Shown here in pieces: positions 36,821 to 47,032 of a stretch of DNA of 64,000 nucleotides. Under the pieces are notes generated by a model, which was not told the DNA's origin, searched no databases, and saw only the letters and a list, made by a program, of their open reading frames with translations. The position numbers were made by a program, and so were the translations under genes. Numbering within the stretch: the first letter of the stretch is position 1; each line of letters starts with the position of its first letter. Source of the stretch: Enterococcus sp. 9D6_DIV0238 (GTDB lineage: Bacteria; Bacillota; Bacilli; Lactobacillales; Enterococcaceae); contig NZ_CP147246.1 in NCBI RefSeq assembly GCF_002174455.2, positions 2,728,501 to 2,792,500 on the forward strand, written 5' to 3'.

Positions 36821-38186
36821 TAATTCAATTATTTTTGCTGTGGGGACAATGGGAAGTAAATTAGTTACTATTTTATTAGTACCTATATACACTTATTATT
36901 TATCTGTATCTGAATACGGAACAGTAGATTTGATTGTAAACACAGCTAATCTATTTCTACCAATAATATTTGTAAGTATTTATGATTCGGTTCTACGATT
37001 TGTAATGAGAGAAGATGAAAATAAGAAAGATGTTTTAAAAAACGGATTAACAATTTCATATATAGGTTCTCTATTCCTGTTTTTAATAATGCTTTTCTTG
37101 ATGTTGAGTGGGTATAAAAATTTGATGGTATTTTTAAATACTGTTCTAGTTTTGATTGTCATGGGTGTACAAAAGTTACTGTCTAACTATGCCCGAGCAG
37201 ATAATAGAATAAAGTTATTTGCGGTAAATGGAATTCTACAAACCGTCTTGCTTTGTCTACTAAACATCGTCTTTTTAATTGTTTTCTCTATGGGAATCGA
37301 GGGATATATTTTATCAATTATTCTATCTAATCTATTCTCAATTTTTCATCTATGTATATTTTGTAAGATAAATCTATTTGTAGTAGGTATTGATACAAAA
37401 CTGGCTCGAAGCATGCTTTCTTATAGTATCCCTATGATACCTAACGCATTAATGTGGTGGATTATGAATGCTTCAAATCGTTATTTTATTTTTGCTTTTG
37501 TAGGTGTCTCTGCGAATGGTTTATTTGCTGTTGCAAATAAGATCCCCTCTATCTTACAAATTGTTAGCCAGGTATTCAATCAAGCGTGGCAAATTTCAGC
37601 GATAGAAGAATATGATAGTTTAAAAAAAGATTCTTTCTATTCTCATATTTTCCAGGCATATTTTTCTATACTAATTATTGTTGCAGCGTTAATATTAATT
37701 ATTTTAAAATATATTTATAAATTTGTTGTAGCATCAGAGTACTTCTCTTCATGGAGAATAGTTCCTTTTCTATTATTGGGCGTTATTTTCACTAACTTGG
37801 CAACCTTTTTGGGAACGAATTACATGGCTTCGATGAAGACCAAGGGAGCATTCAGAACTTCTGTAATTGGCGGAATTGTCAGTGTTTGTTTGAGTTTGGT
37901 TTTTATTCCTACATTAGGCTACTTGGGTGCTGGAGTAGCAGTTTTAGGAAGCTCGTTAATCATGTTTTTCTTACGAGTTTATGACACAAGAAATTTAGTT
38001 AAAATTGAATACAACTGGTTTCTAATAGCGATTAGTCTCTTAATGTATTTAATGCAAAGTTTTGTTTTATTTTTGAATTTTAATGAAATATTGACAATCA
38101 TGATCGAATTAGTGTTAGTTTTAATAATGTTTATAGTAAATTTTAACACATTAAAACTTTTAGTAGAAAATATGAAAAGAAGATAG
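36795..38186 (+). CDS. Polysaccharide flippase (Wzx-like)
   Basis: 463 residues with about 12-14 membrane segments and the start SYKKLFSNSIIFAVGTMGSK. MATE-like polysaccharide exporter features include LVPIYTYYLSVSEYGTVDL and MIPNALMWWIMNASNRYFI. It flips lipid-linked repeat units. The ATG at 36795 has AAGGAG just upstream and overlaps the polymerase gene by 26 bases; an in-frame start at 36717 lies inside wzy without a ribosome binding site. Confidence 0.9.
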   Translation: MDSYKKLFSNSIIFAVGTMGSKLVTILLVPIYTYYLSVSEYGTVDLIVNTANLFLPIIFVSIYDSVLRFVMREDENKKDVLKNGLTISYIGSLFLFLIMLFLMLSGYKNLMVFLNTVLVLIVMGVQKLLSNYARADNRIKLFAVNGILQTVLLCLLNIVFLIVFSMGIEGYILSIILSNLFSIFHLCIFCKINLFVVGIDTKLARSMLSYSIPMIPNALMWWIMNASNRYFIFAFVGVSANGLFAVANKIPSILQIVSQVFNQAWQISAIEEYDSLKKDSFYSHIFQAYFSILIIVAALILIILKYIYKFVVASEYFSSWRIVPFLLLGVIFTNLATFLGTNYMASMKTKGAFRTSVIGGIVSVCLSLVFIPTLGYLGAGVAVLGSSLIMFFLRVYDTRNLVKIEYNWFLIAISLLMYLMQSFVLFLNFNEILTIMIELVLVLIMFIVNFNTLKLLVENMKRR

Positions 38187-38194
38187 GTGAGACA

Positions 38195-39391
38195 ATGAAA
38201 AAGATTGCTTTAGTGGGCGCCGTAGATCGAAATAATTATGGTGATTTGTTATTCCCAATCATTTTAAAAGAATGGTTGTCTTCAAAAAATAGGAATTTAG
38301 AATTTATAAATTATGGAGTGGTATCATCTGATTTAACAAAAATTGGTGCAATCCCAAGTAAAAAAATTTCAGATTTGGAATATGATGGTCCTGATGCCCT
38401 GATTATTGTAGGTGGAGCTACGCTAAATTCTGCATGGAAATTTACCCATTTACATTTATTAGAGAATGAAAACAAGATCTTACTCTACAGAATTTTGTAT
38501 AAAATAATTGGAAAAAGAAATGCGGAGAAACTCTCATCAAAGATTTTGAATGGAAGATCTAGATACCCTTGGATATTTTCGAAAGGAGAGTATAAGCTTA
38601 AGAATTGTCAGTTGATTTATAATACAGTAAGTGGAACTGATTTTTCTTATTTCAGTGAAAAAGAGAAAAAAATAATAGCTAACTATTTATCTGAAGCTGA
38701 TTATTTATCAGTACGAGATCCATTAACAAAAATGAATTTACAAGATTTAGGTGTTGGAGAAGTTCATATGGTACCCGATTCAGCTGTTATTATGTCAGAA
38801 CTATTCCCTAAAAAAATTCTAAAAACAATGGTGAGTGAAGAATATAAAGCATTTGAAAAAAAGAATGCTTCAAAGAAATATATGGTATTTCAAATTGGGA
38901 AAAAATATTCCAGTGATGAAAAAGAAATAGCTAAGCAATTATATAAGTATTGTCAAGAAAAAGAGTTATCATTAGTTTTATTACCAATTGGAAGAGCTGG
39001 TATGCATGAAGATCAAATTCCGTTGAAAAAAATTTATGAGTACTGTAAAAATGAAATAGAAGTTTATCTTCCAGAGAATAATACAATATTTGATACTATG
39101 TCCTATATTGGTAATTCGGAACTTTTCTCAGGAACTAGTTTGCATGGGAATATAACAGCTATTTCTTATTGTGTGAAAACTGTCGGATTAGATAATAGAG
39201 TAAAAAAATTGAAATACTTTTTAGAAGAGTATTATATAGATTCTTATCCATATGCTGAAAATAGTCGTCATATTTATGACGAATTGGTTAAAAGTGATGG
39301 CTTAGAGATTAAAGATATTATTGCTTCAAAGAATAGACTTATAGATTTGGTTACAGATCATTTTCAACAGTTACTTGAAATTTTAGATTAA
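38195..39391 (+). CDS. Polysaccharide pyruvyltransferase family protein
   Basis: 398 residues: start [20 protein letters not shown] and C-terminal [22 protein letters not shown], both signatures of PF04230 (CsaB/EpsO-like). Members transfer pyruvate from PEP to form ketal groups on polysaccharide sugars, giving negative charge. Some family members in capsule loci have other roles, so the activity is inferred. ATG at 38195, 8 nt after wzx. Confidence 0.85.
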   Translation: MKKIALVGAVDRNNYGDLLFPIILKEWLSSKNRNLEFINYGVVSSDLTKIGAIPSKKISDLEYDGPDALIIVGGATLNSAWKFTHLHLLENENKILLYRILYKIIGKRNAEKLSSKILNGRSRYPWIFSKGEYKLKNCQLIYNTVSGTDFSYFSEKEKKIIANYLSEADYLSVRDPLTKMNLQDLGVGEVHMVPDSAVIMSELFPKKILKTMVSEEYKAFEKKNASKKYMVFQIGKKYSSDEKEIAKQLYKYCQEKELSLVLLPIGRAGMHEDQIPLKKIYEYCKNEIEVYLPENNTIFDTMSYIGNSELFSGTSLHGNITAISYCVKTVGLDNRVKKLKYFLEEYYIDSYPYAENSRHIYDELVKSDGLEIKDIIASKNRLIDLVTDHFQQLLEILD

Positions 39392-39422
39392 GAAAGGCTT
39401 TACTTTGGACGGAGGAAAATCT

Positions 39423-40589
39423 ATGAAAATTTCAGTATTCGGATTAGGCTATGTCGGTTTAGCAAATGCTCTATTATTATCACAAAATGAACATGTTTTA
39501 GCGTATGATATTATAGAAGAAAAAATTGATACCCTAAATCAAGGAATATCACCGATTGAGGATAAAGAGATAAGTGAATTTTTGACGCAAAAAAAATTAA
39601 ACATTACATTTACAAAAGACTTCGAAGAAGCTGTTCTATTTGGTGAATATTTGATTATTGCAACTCCAACAGATTATGATGAAAAGAAAAATTATTTCAA
39701 TACATCTACAGTCGAATCAGTGATAGAAAAAGCTTTAGCTATAAAACCAGATGCTTGCTTTCTCATCAAATCCACTGTGCCAGTTGGTTTTACTGAAGAA
39801 ATGAGACTCAAATACAACACTGAAAACGTTATTTTTTCTCCAGAATTTCTTCGTGAAGGGAAAGCGCTATATGATAATCTTCATCCTTCACGAATCATCA
39901 TTGGAGAATGTTCTGAACGGGCAAAAGTGATTGCTCATTTATTTGCTGATAATTCTGCTGAAGAAAATTGCGAAATTCTTTTCACTAATTCATCTGAAGC
40001 AGAAGCTATCAAGTTATTTTCAAACACATATCTCGCTCTAAGGGTGGCTTATTTCAATGAATTGGACACCTACGCGGAAGTTCGTGGTTTAGATACAAAA
40101 CAAATCATTGAAGGTGTAGGTTTGGATCCAAGAATTGGTTCTCATTATAATAATCCTTCGTTTGGCTATGGTGGCTATTGTTTACCAAAAGATACGAAAC
40201 AGTTGCGAGCAAATTACGATCAAGTACCTAATAATATTATAGGGGCAATTGTTGAAGCAAATACTACGAGAAAAGATTTTATTGCGGAACAAATTTTAGC
40301 TAAGCAGCCGAACATTGTCGGGATATACAGGTTGACGATGAAAGCAAATTCTGATAACTTTAGATATTCTTCGATACAAGGGATCATGAAACGCTTGAAG
40401 GCGAAAGGGATCGAAGTGATTGTTTTTGAACCTACATTAGAAGAGGAAAGCTTTTATCATTCAAAAGTTGTTAAAGATTTAGATAAATTCAAGGAAATTT
40501 CTGATATCATTGTTTCCAACAGATTTGAAGATGAATTAGAGAATGTCAAAAGTAAAGTTTATACAAGAGATCTATTCAGAAGAGATTGA
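39423..40589 (+). CDS. ugd: UDP-glucose 6-dehydrogenase
   Basis: 388 residues. NAD site [20 protein letters not shown], conserved Lys in [21 protein letters not shown], and catalytic Cys253 in [15 protein letters not shown]. It oxidises UDP-glucose to UDP-glucuronate, implying an acidic sugar in the polymer; length and NEHVLAYDI are also shared by UDP-sugar dehydrogenases such as Cap1K. The ATG at 39423 has GGAGGA upstream; a TTG 18 bases earlier is less likely. Last biosynthetic gene of the locus. Confidence 0.9.
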   Translation: MKISVFGLGYVGLANALLLSQNEHVLAYDIIEEKIDTLNQGISPIEDKEISEFLTQKKLNITFTKDFEEAVLFGEYLIIATPTDYDEKKNYFNTSTVESVIEKALAIKPDACFLIKSTVPVGFTEEMRLKYNTENVIFSPEFLREGKALYDNLHPSRIIIGECSERAKVIAHLFADNSAEENCEILFTNSSEAEAIKLFSNTYLALRVAYFNELDTYAEVRGLDTKQIIEGVGLDPRIGSHYNNPSFGYGGYCLPKDTKQLRANYDQVPNNIIGAIVEANTTRKDFIAEQILAKQPNIVGIYRLTMKANSDNFRYSSIQGIMKRLKAKGIEVIVFEPTLEEESFYHSKVVKDLDKFKEISDIIVSNRFEDELENVKSKVYTRDLFRRD

Positions 40590-40727
40590 TCTTTCTTTTT
40601 GTTAGAATCCTTATCTTACATTTACATTAAGTTCTCATGCCAAATCTTCAAAAATGTTGCGACAGGATTGAAATTGTGAGAAAATAGATTTCATGAATTA
40701 TTCTTGCAAAAAATGAGGAAGTGTCTT

Positions 40728-41846
40728 ATGAACCTATGGAAAAAAGTAATACTAACTGCTTTAGGATTAGTACTTGTTTCAGTTGCCGGTATTTGTGCTT
40801 ATGGAATTAAAATGTATTCTGATGCCAGCGGTACAGTTGAAGGCGTGTATGAATCGATCGATCGAACATCAAAACGCAGAGAAACAGCCGTGAACATTGA
40901 TGCACAAGAACCTTTCTCCGTTTTATTGATGGGAATCGATACAGGAGATCTAGGACGAACAGAACAAGGTCGTTCTGATACGACAATGGTAGTTACTATT
41001 AATCCAAAAGAAAAAAAATCAACAATGATCAGTTTGGACAGAGATATTTTAACTGAGATTGTTGGCTATGGTACAGAAGATAAACTGAACCATGCTTATG
41101 CATTTGGTGGTGCGAAGATGGCGATTGATACAGTAGAAAACTTACTGGATATTCCAATCGATAACTATGTATCGATCAATATGAAAGGCTTAAAAGATCT
41201 GATTGATGCTGTAGGTGGTATCGAAGTGGACAATCCATTTGAGTTTACATTAGATGGTATTACGGTTCCAAAAGGTCATATTAAGCTTGATAGCGAAACT
41301 GGTTTAGCTTATGCTCGAATGCGTGAAGAAGACCCTGAAGGGGATATTGGACGTCAACGTCGTCAGCGTGAAGTTGTTGAAAAAATCGTGAACAAAATCA
41401 TTAGTATAGACGGTTTGACTAAATACAGACAGATTTTGAATGCAGTACAAGATAATGTAAAAACAGATCTAACTTGGGACAATATGGTAGACATTCAGAA
41501 AAAATATATGCCTGCCTTCAAAAATATTGACTCTTTACAATTAGAAGGTGAAGGACAAGAAATTGGCGGTATCTATTACCAAATCCTTGATCCGGAAAAA
41601 TTATATAAAACACAAACAAATTTACGTGCTCAGCTAGGGCTACCGGAAAATACAGAGATGCAGGCAAAAGATACTGCAAACTACAATAATTATGTAGGTG
41701 GTACGGGATATGGTTCAAGCTCAACGGATGCAGCTGCAGGTACTTATGGTTATGGGCAAGATGTAGTAGCCAACGATGTGACTGGTGGCGGAACTTATAC
41801 TGATCCAAATGCTGAAGGAACTGAGCAGTATACTGGAAATTACTAA
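40728..41846 (+). CDS. LytR-CpsA-Psr (LCP) family wall-polymer ligase
   Basis: 372 residues: short cytoplasmic start, one membrane segment (about 5-26), LCP domain with LLMGIDTGDLGRTEQGRSDTTM, MISLDRDIL and the Arg-rich EEDPEGDIGRQRRQR. LCP proteins move polymers from undecaprenyl carriers to peptidoglycan. The C-terminal ~60 residues are low-complexity, rich in Gly, Tyr, Thr and Ala. Placed after the capsule genes, it probably anchors that polymer, but has its own 138-base upstream gap. ATG at 40728 behind GAGGAAG. Confidence 0.9.
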   Translation: MNLWKKVILTALGLVLVSVAGICAYGIKMYSDASGTVEGVYESIDRTSKRRETAVNIDAQEPFSVLLMGIDTGDLGRTEQGRSDTTMVVTINPKEKKSTMISLDRDILTEIVGYGTEDKLNHAYAFGGAKMAIDTVENLLDIPIDNYVSINMKGLKDLIDAVGGIEVDNPFEFTLDGITVPKGHIKLDSETGLAYARMREEDPEGDIGRQRRQREVVEKIVNKIISIDGLTKYRQILNAVQDNVKTDLTWDNMVDIQKKYMPAFKNIDSLQLEGEGQEIGGIYYQILDPEKLYKTQTNLRAQLGLPENTEMQAKDTANYNNYVGGTGYGSSSTDAAAGTYGYGQDVVANDVTGGGTYTDPNAEGTEQYTGNY

Positions 41847-41854
41847 TTTAGAAA

Positions 41855-41889
41855 ACTTCTATCCTGATAAAGGCTAGAAGTTTTTTTAT
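41855..41889 (+). terminator. Intrinsic terminator after the LCP gene
   Basis: AAACTTCTA paired with TAGAAGTTT, followed by T7. Confidence 0.88.
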
Positions 41890-41928
41890 TTTTATACATT
41901 TCTACTAGAAATCCTTTTTAGAGGGTGT

Positions 41929-41949
41929 TATAATTGGACTATACCAAAT
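41929..41949 (+). promoter_or_regulatory. nagB -10 element overlapping a NagR-like operator
   Basis: TATAAT at 41929-41934 runs into TTGGACTATACCAA (41934-41947), an imperfect palindrome like the dre sites bound by GntR-type NagR/DasR regulators of amino-sugar genes. Position at the -10/start of transcription suits repression. Confidence 0.6.
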
Positions 41950-41974
41950 AAACGAAGATGAGGGAGCAATTTCG

Positions 41975-42676
41975 ATGGAAATCATTAAAGTAGCAAACGC
42001 CGAAGAAGGCGGAAAAAAAGCATTTGACTTGATTAAAGCAGGTATGGACAATGGAGCAAAGGTTTTAGGTCTTGCGACAGGAAGCACACCGGAAACATTA
42101 TATAAAGAGATGACTTCAAGTGACTTAGATTTTTCAGATATGGTTTCTGTAAATTTAGATGAATATGTTGGTTTAGGTGGAGACGATGATCAAAGTTACC
42201 GTTACTTCATGAATGATCAGCTATTTAACAAAAAACCATTTAAAGAAACATATGTACCGAACGGTAAAGCAGCAGATTTAGAAGCTGAGTGTGTTCATTA
42301 TGAAAGTATCATTGACAGCCATCCGATTGATATTCAAATTTTAGGAATTGGTCAAAATGGACATATTGGTTTTAACGAACCAGGAACACCATTAGATAGT
42401 TTAACTCATGTAGTTGAATTGACAGAATCAACGATCAATGCGAACAAACGCAATTTTGAAAAAGTTGAAGATGTACCTACACGTGCTGTATCAATGGGAA
42501 TTGGTTCAATCATGAAGGGCAAAAAAATGATTTTGATTGCTTACGGTGAAGCAAAAGCAGATGCGATCAAAGGAATGATCGACGGACCTGTTTCAGTAGA
42601 TTTACCAGCAAGTGCGTTACAAAACCATCCAGATGTTGTCGTTATCGTAGACGAAGCAGCAGCAAGTAAATTATAA
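41975..42676 (+). CDS. nagB: Glucosamine-6-phosphate deaminase
   Basis: 233 residues, short Gram-positive form. Motifs: [39 protein letters not shown] and the C-terminal [14 protein letters not shown]. It converts glucosamine-6-phosphate to fructose-6-phosphate and ammonia, linking amino-sugar use to glycolysis. ATG at 41975 with GAGGGAG upstream. Followed by terminator-like repeats. Confidence 0.96.
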   Translation: MEIIKVANAEEGGKKAFDLIKAGMDNGAKVLGLATGSTPETLYKEMTSSDLDFSDMVSVNLDEYVGLGGDDDQSYRYFMNDQLFNKKPFKETYVPNGKAADLEAECVHYESIIDSHPIDIQILGIGQNGHIGFNEPGTPLDSLTHVVELTESTINANKRNFEKVEDVPTRAVSMGIGSIMKGKKMILIAYGEAKADAIKGMIDGPVSVDLPASALQNHPDVVVIVDEAAASKL

Positions 42677-42770
42677 TCGCAGCAGATGAGGGAAAGACCA
42701 AAGCTGATCAAGCTCGATTTTGGTAAATTTACCGAAGAACCTGACTTGGGATTTCCCTTGATTACATTTT

Positions 42771-42819
42771 AGAGTGCGAAACAAAACTGATTTGTCGTTT
42801 TGTTTCGTACTCTTTTTTT
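42771..42819 (+). terminator. Terminator hairpin of repeat family A
   Basis: AGAGTGCGAAACAAAAC paired with GTTTTGTTTCGTACTCT (one G-T), then T7. Its left arm is identical to the hairpin after greA at 15109. An imperfect stem AGGGAAA/TTTCCCT lies just upstream (42689-42749). Confidence 0.85.
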
Positions 42820-42891
42820 GTTTTAGTATGAAAAAAATGACATGAATTTAGTGTTATAATAGAAGGGAGAATAATAGGAGGAATGAGCAGA

Positions 42892-43596
42892 ATGGATGTA
42901 CATTTAACAATTCAAGAGATCATTGTGCGCTTGAGCTTAGCGATGCTGATCGGTGGTGTAATTGGCTTTGAGCGACAGTATAAAAATCGTCCGGCGGGAA
43001 TGCGCACACATATTTTAGTTTGTATGGGAGCGGCAATTATCGCTTTGATTCAAGTAGAGATTGCAGCAAGTGCGCTGGAAGATGCGATGAATCATCCAGA
43101 ATTGAGCGGCGTGATTCGTTCTGATCAAGCACGTTTGATTGCTCAAGTCGTCAGTGGTATCGGCTTCTTAGGTGCAGGAACGATCATTGTAACGAAACAA
43201 TCGGTAACAGGTTTAACGACAGCAGCTTCCCTTTGGGCGGTTGCAGGATTAGGTATTTCCATTGGTATGGGGTATTACGCGATTGCAATCACTAGCTTTA
43301 TTGGAATTTTTGTCGCTTTGACATTAGTTAGAAAAGTGATTCATGTGCCGACAACAAAAAAATTAGAGATTCGATATCTTCATAAACAAGAAACGAAGGA
43401 GTTTATCAATCGTTATTTCGAAGAGCATAAAATTGAGATCGAAGACGTGAATTTTAGTGTTTTATTAGTTGGTGATGACCAAATTTATACCAATATTTAT
43501 ACGATCGATCTACCTAAAGGAATGACCTACGCTGAGGTGATCGAGGATTTATCGATTCATAAAAATATAACTAAATTGCGTTTGGTAAGTATTTAA
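42892..43596 (+). CDS. MgtC/SapB family membrane protein
   Basis: 234 residues: four to five membrane segments in the first 145 residues with GGVIGFERQYKNRPAGMRTHILVCMG-type MgtC signature pieces, GIGFLGAGTIIV and GLTTAASLWAVAGLG, then an ACT-like cytoplasmic C terminus. MgtC proteins modulate F-type ATPase or magnesium homeostasis in other bacteria. The ATG at 42892 is well spaced from AGGAGG; ATG 42883 is too close. A TATAAT lies at 42854-42859. Confidence 0.9.
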   Translation: MDVHLTIQEIIVRLSLAMLIGGVIGFERQYKNRPAGMRTHILVCMGAAIIALIQVEIAASALEDAMNHPELSGVIRSDQARLIAQVVSGIGFLGAGTIIVTKQSVTGLTTAASLWAVAGLGISIGMGYYAIAITSFIGIFVALTLVRKVIHVPTTKKLEIRYLHKQETKEFINRYFEEHKIEIEDVNFSVLLVGDDQIYTNIYTIDLPKGMTYAEVIEDLSIHKNITKLRLVSI

Positions 43597-43619
43597 TTTA
43601 TTTTTGTCTTGAATAGAAC

Positions 43620-43664
43620 TCCCCCAGAAAAACTGAGTTCTTAGCTTCAGTTTTTCTGGGGGAA
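43620..43664. terminator. Bidirectional intrinsic terminator
   Basis: TCCCCCAGAAAAACTGA paired with TCAGTTTTTCTGGGGGA between convergent genes. Confidence 0.88.
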
Positions 43665-43690
43665 AATCATTGTCAGGTTATTTACAGGTA

Positions 43691-44500
43691 TCAAAGAGAA
43701 ATAAGCAACCAACTTAAAAGAACAGTGAAACATCCACTGATAAAATTGACCCAATCGTTGTTCAGCCAAAAAATTCCACTAATTTTAGTTGCTGGCTGCT
43801 GATGATGTACATTACGTTCTGTCACCTGATCGCAAATAGAACATCTGTATTTTACCTGAAACGCTGCACCTAAAAAACTGTCGGTCAATGAATGGGCAAA
43901 GCCGCAAACAACAGGAACGAGTACAAGATTTGTAGTAAAAGTGATATCAGGATCATGAAATAACCAAAAAGTAATCAAAATCATAAGACTACCAAGGATA
44001 GAAGCAAAGGTTCCAAGTAATGAAACGCCTCCAGATAGGCCAGAAGGAATCGGCTTAAATGTGAGAATGGAAAGTGGGGGAGACGTACTTAAAATACCGA
44101 TCTCAGATGCCCAAGTATCTGCTGTAGCACCTGCTATGGCACTAACATAGCCGATCATGAATAAAGGGTTATCTGTATAGTAAAAAAGAACCAATGAAAC
44201 AACAGCGGGAAGGCCGTTTGCCAGTATTTGCCAACCGTCTCTTTGTGCGTCTTTTTTACTTATAGTATCTTTACCATCAAGTGCAGCTACTTTTTTAAAA
44301 AAAGAAATACAACTAGAACTGCCAAAAAGAAGGATCAAAAGTACCCAAGTTGGCCAGCTGCCAAAACCACAAACTAGGGTTCCAATCATGATCAAGGCAA
44401 AAACACCCGATTTTGTGAGTAATTGATAGACATAAGAAAAAAAGGCAATGAAGCTGCTGCCGAAAACACCAAGTAGTAATTTATACGTCAAAATAGTCAT
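43691..44500 (-). CDS. DUF92 family membrane protein
   Basis: 269 residues with seven or so membrane segments and the DUF92 motifs GYVSAIAGATADTWASEIG, SGLSGGVSLLGT and FAHSLTDSFLGAAFQ. The family includes VTE6-like phytyl-phosphate kinases in plants; bacterial function is unknown. A Cys pair and His (YRCSICDQVTERNVHH) near the C terminus may bind metal. The ATG at 44500 has AGGAGG six nt upstream. Confidence 0.87.
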   Translation of the reverse strand: MTILTYKLLLGVFGSSFIAFFSYVYQLLTKSGVFALIMIGTLVCGFGSWPTWVLLILLFGSSSCISFFKKVAALDGKDTISKKDAQRDGWQILANGLPAVVSLVLFYYTDNPLFMIGYVSAIAGATADTWASEIGILSTSPPLSILTFKPIPSGLSGGVSLLGTFASILGSLMILITFWLFHDPDITFTTNLVLVPVVCGFAHSLTDSFLGAAFQVKYRCSICDQVTERNVHHQQPATKISGIFWLNNDWVNFISGCFTVLLSWLLISL

Positions 44501-44661
44501 ATGCTGCCTCCTAAAACAAAACAAGTATATCATGAAAGTACAAGATAGATTAGATAAATACACAATAATCTATGATCACGAAATAATAGTTATCAAAAAA
44601 ATATTTTTTATACTTGAAAAGAATGATAAAATAGAAATAGCTAGATTATTGGAGGTTTGAT

Positions 44662-45771
44662 ATGGGTTCTCTTTTTAAGCAGTCAAAGTTACTGTTTTGG
44701 ACAACAGAAGTGGTTTTGACTATTATTGGTGTTTACTTTTTATTAAGGATGCCGAATGTTTTTAGTCCGATATTGGGAATGATTTCCGCTGTTTTTATGC
44801 CGCTGCTGATTGCAGGCTTTTTGTATTATATGTTTGATCCAGTTGTTGTATTTCTTGAAAAACATAAAGTGCCTAGACTTGTTGGCTTTATGCTTTCTTT
44901 TTTAGTCTTAGCGGTTTTGATTGCTCTTGTGATCATGAATATCGTTCCTCAATTGGTCAAACAGTTTGTTGACTTGACGCAGTCACTTCCAGGATATGCG
45001 GAGGAAATGAATCGTTGGTTGACTGAGCTAGGAAACTTAGAAGAAATCAAAGGATTCAATATTCAGGATCAATTAGATAAAGCGAATATCACGATTACAA
45101 ATATTCTGAATTTCGCGATCGTAGGGGTGACGAGTAGTTTATCGAAAATCGTTGGGATATTAATGAAATTCTTTATTTTACTTTTTACAGTACCGTTTAT
45201 TTTATTTTTTATGTTTAAAGACGGACATAAGTTTTTAGACGCGTTATCTCATTTTTTTCCTGCAAGTATTAGAACAGAGCTTCGTCAAACAGTAAGAGAA
45301 ATGAATCAAACTTTGTCAGCCTATATCAGCAGTACTGTTTTGGATGCTTTGATCATTGGAGGTTTAAGCTTTATCGCAATGACGATCTTTAAACAACCGT
45401 ATAGCTTGCTGCTAGCTGTTTTTTGTGGAGTGACTAATATCATTCCTTATGTAGGGCCATTTATTGGTGCTGTACCTGCCGTTCTTGTTGGCTTTTTCAT
45501 CTCACCTTGGCAAGCACTATATATGATGTTGTCGATTCTTGTCATTCAGCAGTTAGATGGTAATTTGATCAAACCCTTATTGATGGGCAAGTCGATGAAT
45601 ATCCATCCATTGACGATCATTCTTGTATTGATTGCAGCTGGAAGTGTCGGTGGAATCATTGGAATGCTGATTTGTATTCCTGTTTATGCTGTGATTAAAA
45701 CTTTAGTGGTCAATATCGTTAAAATTTATAACATTCGAAAAGAAGAGAGGACTCAACTCTCGGATGAATGA
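44662..45771 (+). CDS. AI-2E/PerM family membrane transporter
   Basis: 369 residues, about eight membrane segments. Family motifs are GFMLSFLVLAVL, the central amphipathic region, FCGVTNIIPYVGPFIGAVPA and the LDGNLIKPLLMGKSMNIHPL C-terminal signature. Related proteins (YtvI, TqsA) export small molecules or ions; the substrate is unknown here. ATG at 44662 behind GGAGG. Confidence 0.9.
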   Translation: MGSLFKQSKLLFWTTEVVLTIIGVYFLLRMPNVFSPILGMISAVFMPLLIAGFLYYMFDPVVVFLEKHKVPRLVGFMLSFLVLAVLIALVIMNIVPQLVKQFVDLTQSLPGYAEEMNRWLTELGNLEEIKGFNIQDQLDKANITITNILNFAIVGVTSSLSKIVGILMKFFILLFTVPFILFFMFKDGHKFLDALSHFFPASIRTELRQTVREMNQTLSAYISSTVLDALIIGGLSFIAMTIFKQPYSLLLAVFCGVTNIIPYVGPFIGAVPAVLVGFFISPWQALYMMLSILVIQQLDGNLIKPLLMGKSMNIHPLTIILVLIAAGSVGGIIGMLICIPVYAVIKTLVVNIVKIYNIRKEERTQLSDE

Positions 45772-45778
45772 TAAAAGA

Positions 45779-45825
45779 AAAAGGATCAGCGATAACATTT
45801 TATGTTGTCGCTGATCCTTTTTTCT
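45779..45825. terminator. Bidirectional intrinsic terminator
   Basis: AAAAGGATCAGCGA paired with TCGCTGATCCTTTT between convergent genes. Confidence 0.9.
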
Positions 45826-45834
45826 TTTATTTAA

Positions 45835-46797
45835 TTATTCCATACCAATCAAATAATCGTCATCTTTCATGGCTTCAACAGTTCCTAATAAATAGCCGTT
45901 ACCAACTTGTGAGAAGAAGTCATGGTTACTTGTTCCTGTAGAAATACCATTCATGACGATTGGGTTTACATCGTTCGCTGTATCAGCAAATAATGGGTCC
46001 ATGCCAAGGTTCATCAGTGCTTTATTAGCATTATAACGCAAGAAGGTTTTTACTTCTTCTGTCCAGCCTAATTCATCATAAAGCTCTTCTGTATAACGTT
46101 CTTCATTTTCGTATAGTTCATAAAGTAGGTTATACATCCAATCTTTTAATTCGTTTTGTTCTTCTTCAGGCAGTTCATTAAAACCTAATTGGAATTTATA
46201 GCCGATATATGTGCCATGGACAGATTCATCACGGATGATCAATTTAATGATTTCAGCAACATTAGCTAATTTGTTATTGCCTAGATAATAAAGAGGAGTA
46301 TAAAAACCAGAATAGAATAAGAAGGTTTCTAAGAACACACTTGCAACTTTCTTTTCTAATGGTGTGCCGTTTTTATAGATTTCATTGATCTTTTCAGCTT
46401 TTGTTTGTAAGTAAACATTTGTATTAGTCCATTCAAAAATGTCATCGATCTCTTTTTTAGTATTCAACGTACTAAAAATTGAAGAATAACTTTTCGCATG
46501 AACAGATTCCATAAATTGGATGTTGTTAAGCACCGCTTCTTCATGAGGCGTACGGATATCTTTTCTTAGTTGATCCATGCCGCTTTCAGATTGAACTGTA
46601 TCAAGTAAAGTTAAGCCGCCAAAAACATATCCGACAGTTGTTTTTTCTAAGTCTGAAAGTGTTCTCCAGTCATCTAGATCGTTTGATAGTGGGATACGTG
46701 TATCAAGCCAAAATTGTTCTGTTAGTTTTTCCCAAGTTGATTTATCGATCACATCTTCGATCGCATTCCAGTTGATCGCTTCATAATATGTTGCCAT
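45835..46797 (-). CDS. nrdF: Class Ib ribonucleotide reductase, beta subunit
   Basis: 320 residues. Ferritin-like fold with NAIEDVIDKSTWEKLTEQF, metal ligands in SVHAKSYS and IRDESVHGTYIGY, and the FLFYSGFYTPLYYLG region. NrdF carries the dimanganese- or diiron-tyrosyl radical for NrdE. The C-terminal tail (DDDYLIGME) docks to NrdE. It is separated from nrdE by a 243-base repeat rather than lying directly after it. ATG at 46797 with AGGAGGAAA upstream. Confidence 0.95.
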   Translation of the reverse strand: MATYYEAINWNAIEDVIDKSTWEKLTEQFWLDTRIPLSNDLDDWRTLSDLEKTTVGYVFGGLTLLDTVQSESGMDQLRKDIRTPHEEAVLNNIQFMESVHAKSYSSIFSTLNTKKEIDDIFEWTNTNVYLQTKAEKINEIYKNGTPLEKKVASVFLETFLFYSGFYTPLYYLGNNKLANVAEIIKLIIRDESVHGTYIGYKFQLGFNELPEEEQNELKDWMYNLLYELYENEERYTEELYDELGWTEEVKTFLRYNANKALMNLGMDPLFADTANDVNPIVMNGISTGTSNHDFFSQVGNGYLLGTVEAMKDDDYLIGME

Positions 46798-46844
46798 TTA
46801 TTTTCCTCCTAATTACCGAATGACTGTTTAACCAATGATCATAA

Positions 46845-47032
46845 AGAGCGGGACAAAACTAAAAGTTCGTTTTGATTCGCTCTCTAAACCAGAATAAACG
46901 GCGAGAAAAGAGCAGCTCTTTCAGAAATAAGCCGAAATTCACGAAAATTTGAAGAGCACCATGTTTCTTATCATTTTCATGGATTCCTTCTTATTTCTCG
47001 GAGCCAAAGACTTTTGTCTCAGCCTTTGAACC
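46845..47032. repeat. Dispersed palindromic repeat, family A, copy 3, inside the nrd operon
   Basis: Outer ends GAGCGGGACAAAAC and GACTTTTGTCTCAGCC are partly complementary. The core AATAAACGG lies at 46893-46901. An inner diverged palindrome (46923-46997, GAAATAAG...CTTATTTC) matches that of the copy at 6870-7118. It fills the space between nrdE and nrdF on the transcribed strand. Confidence 0.75.
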
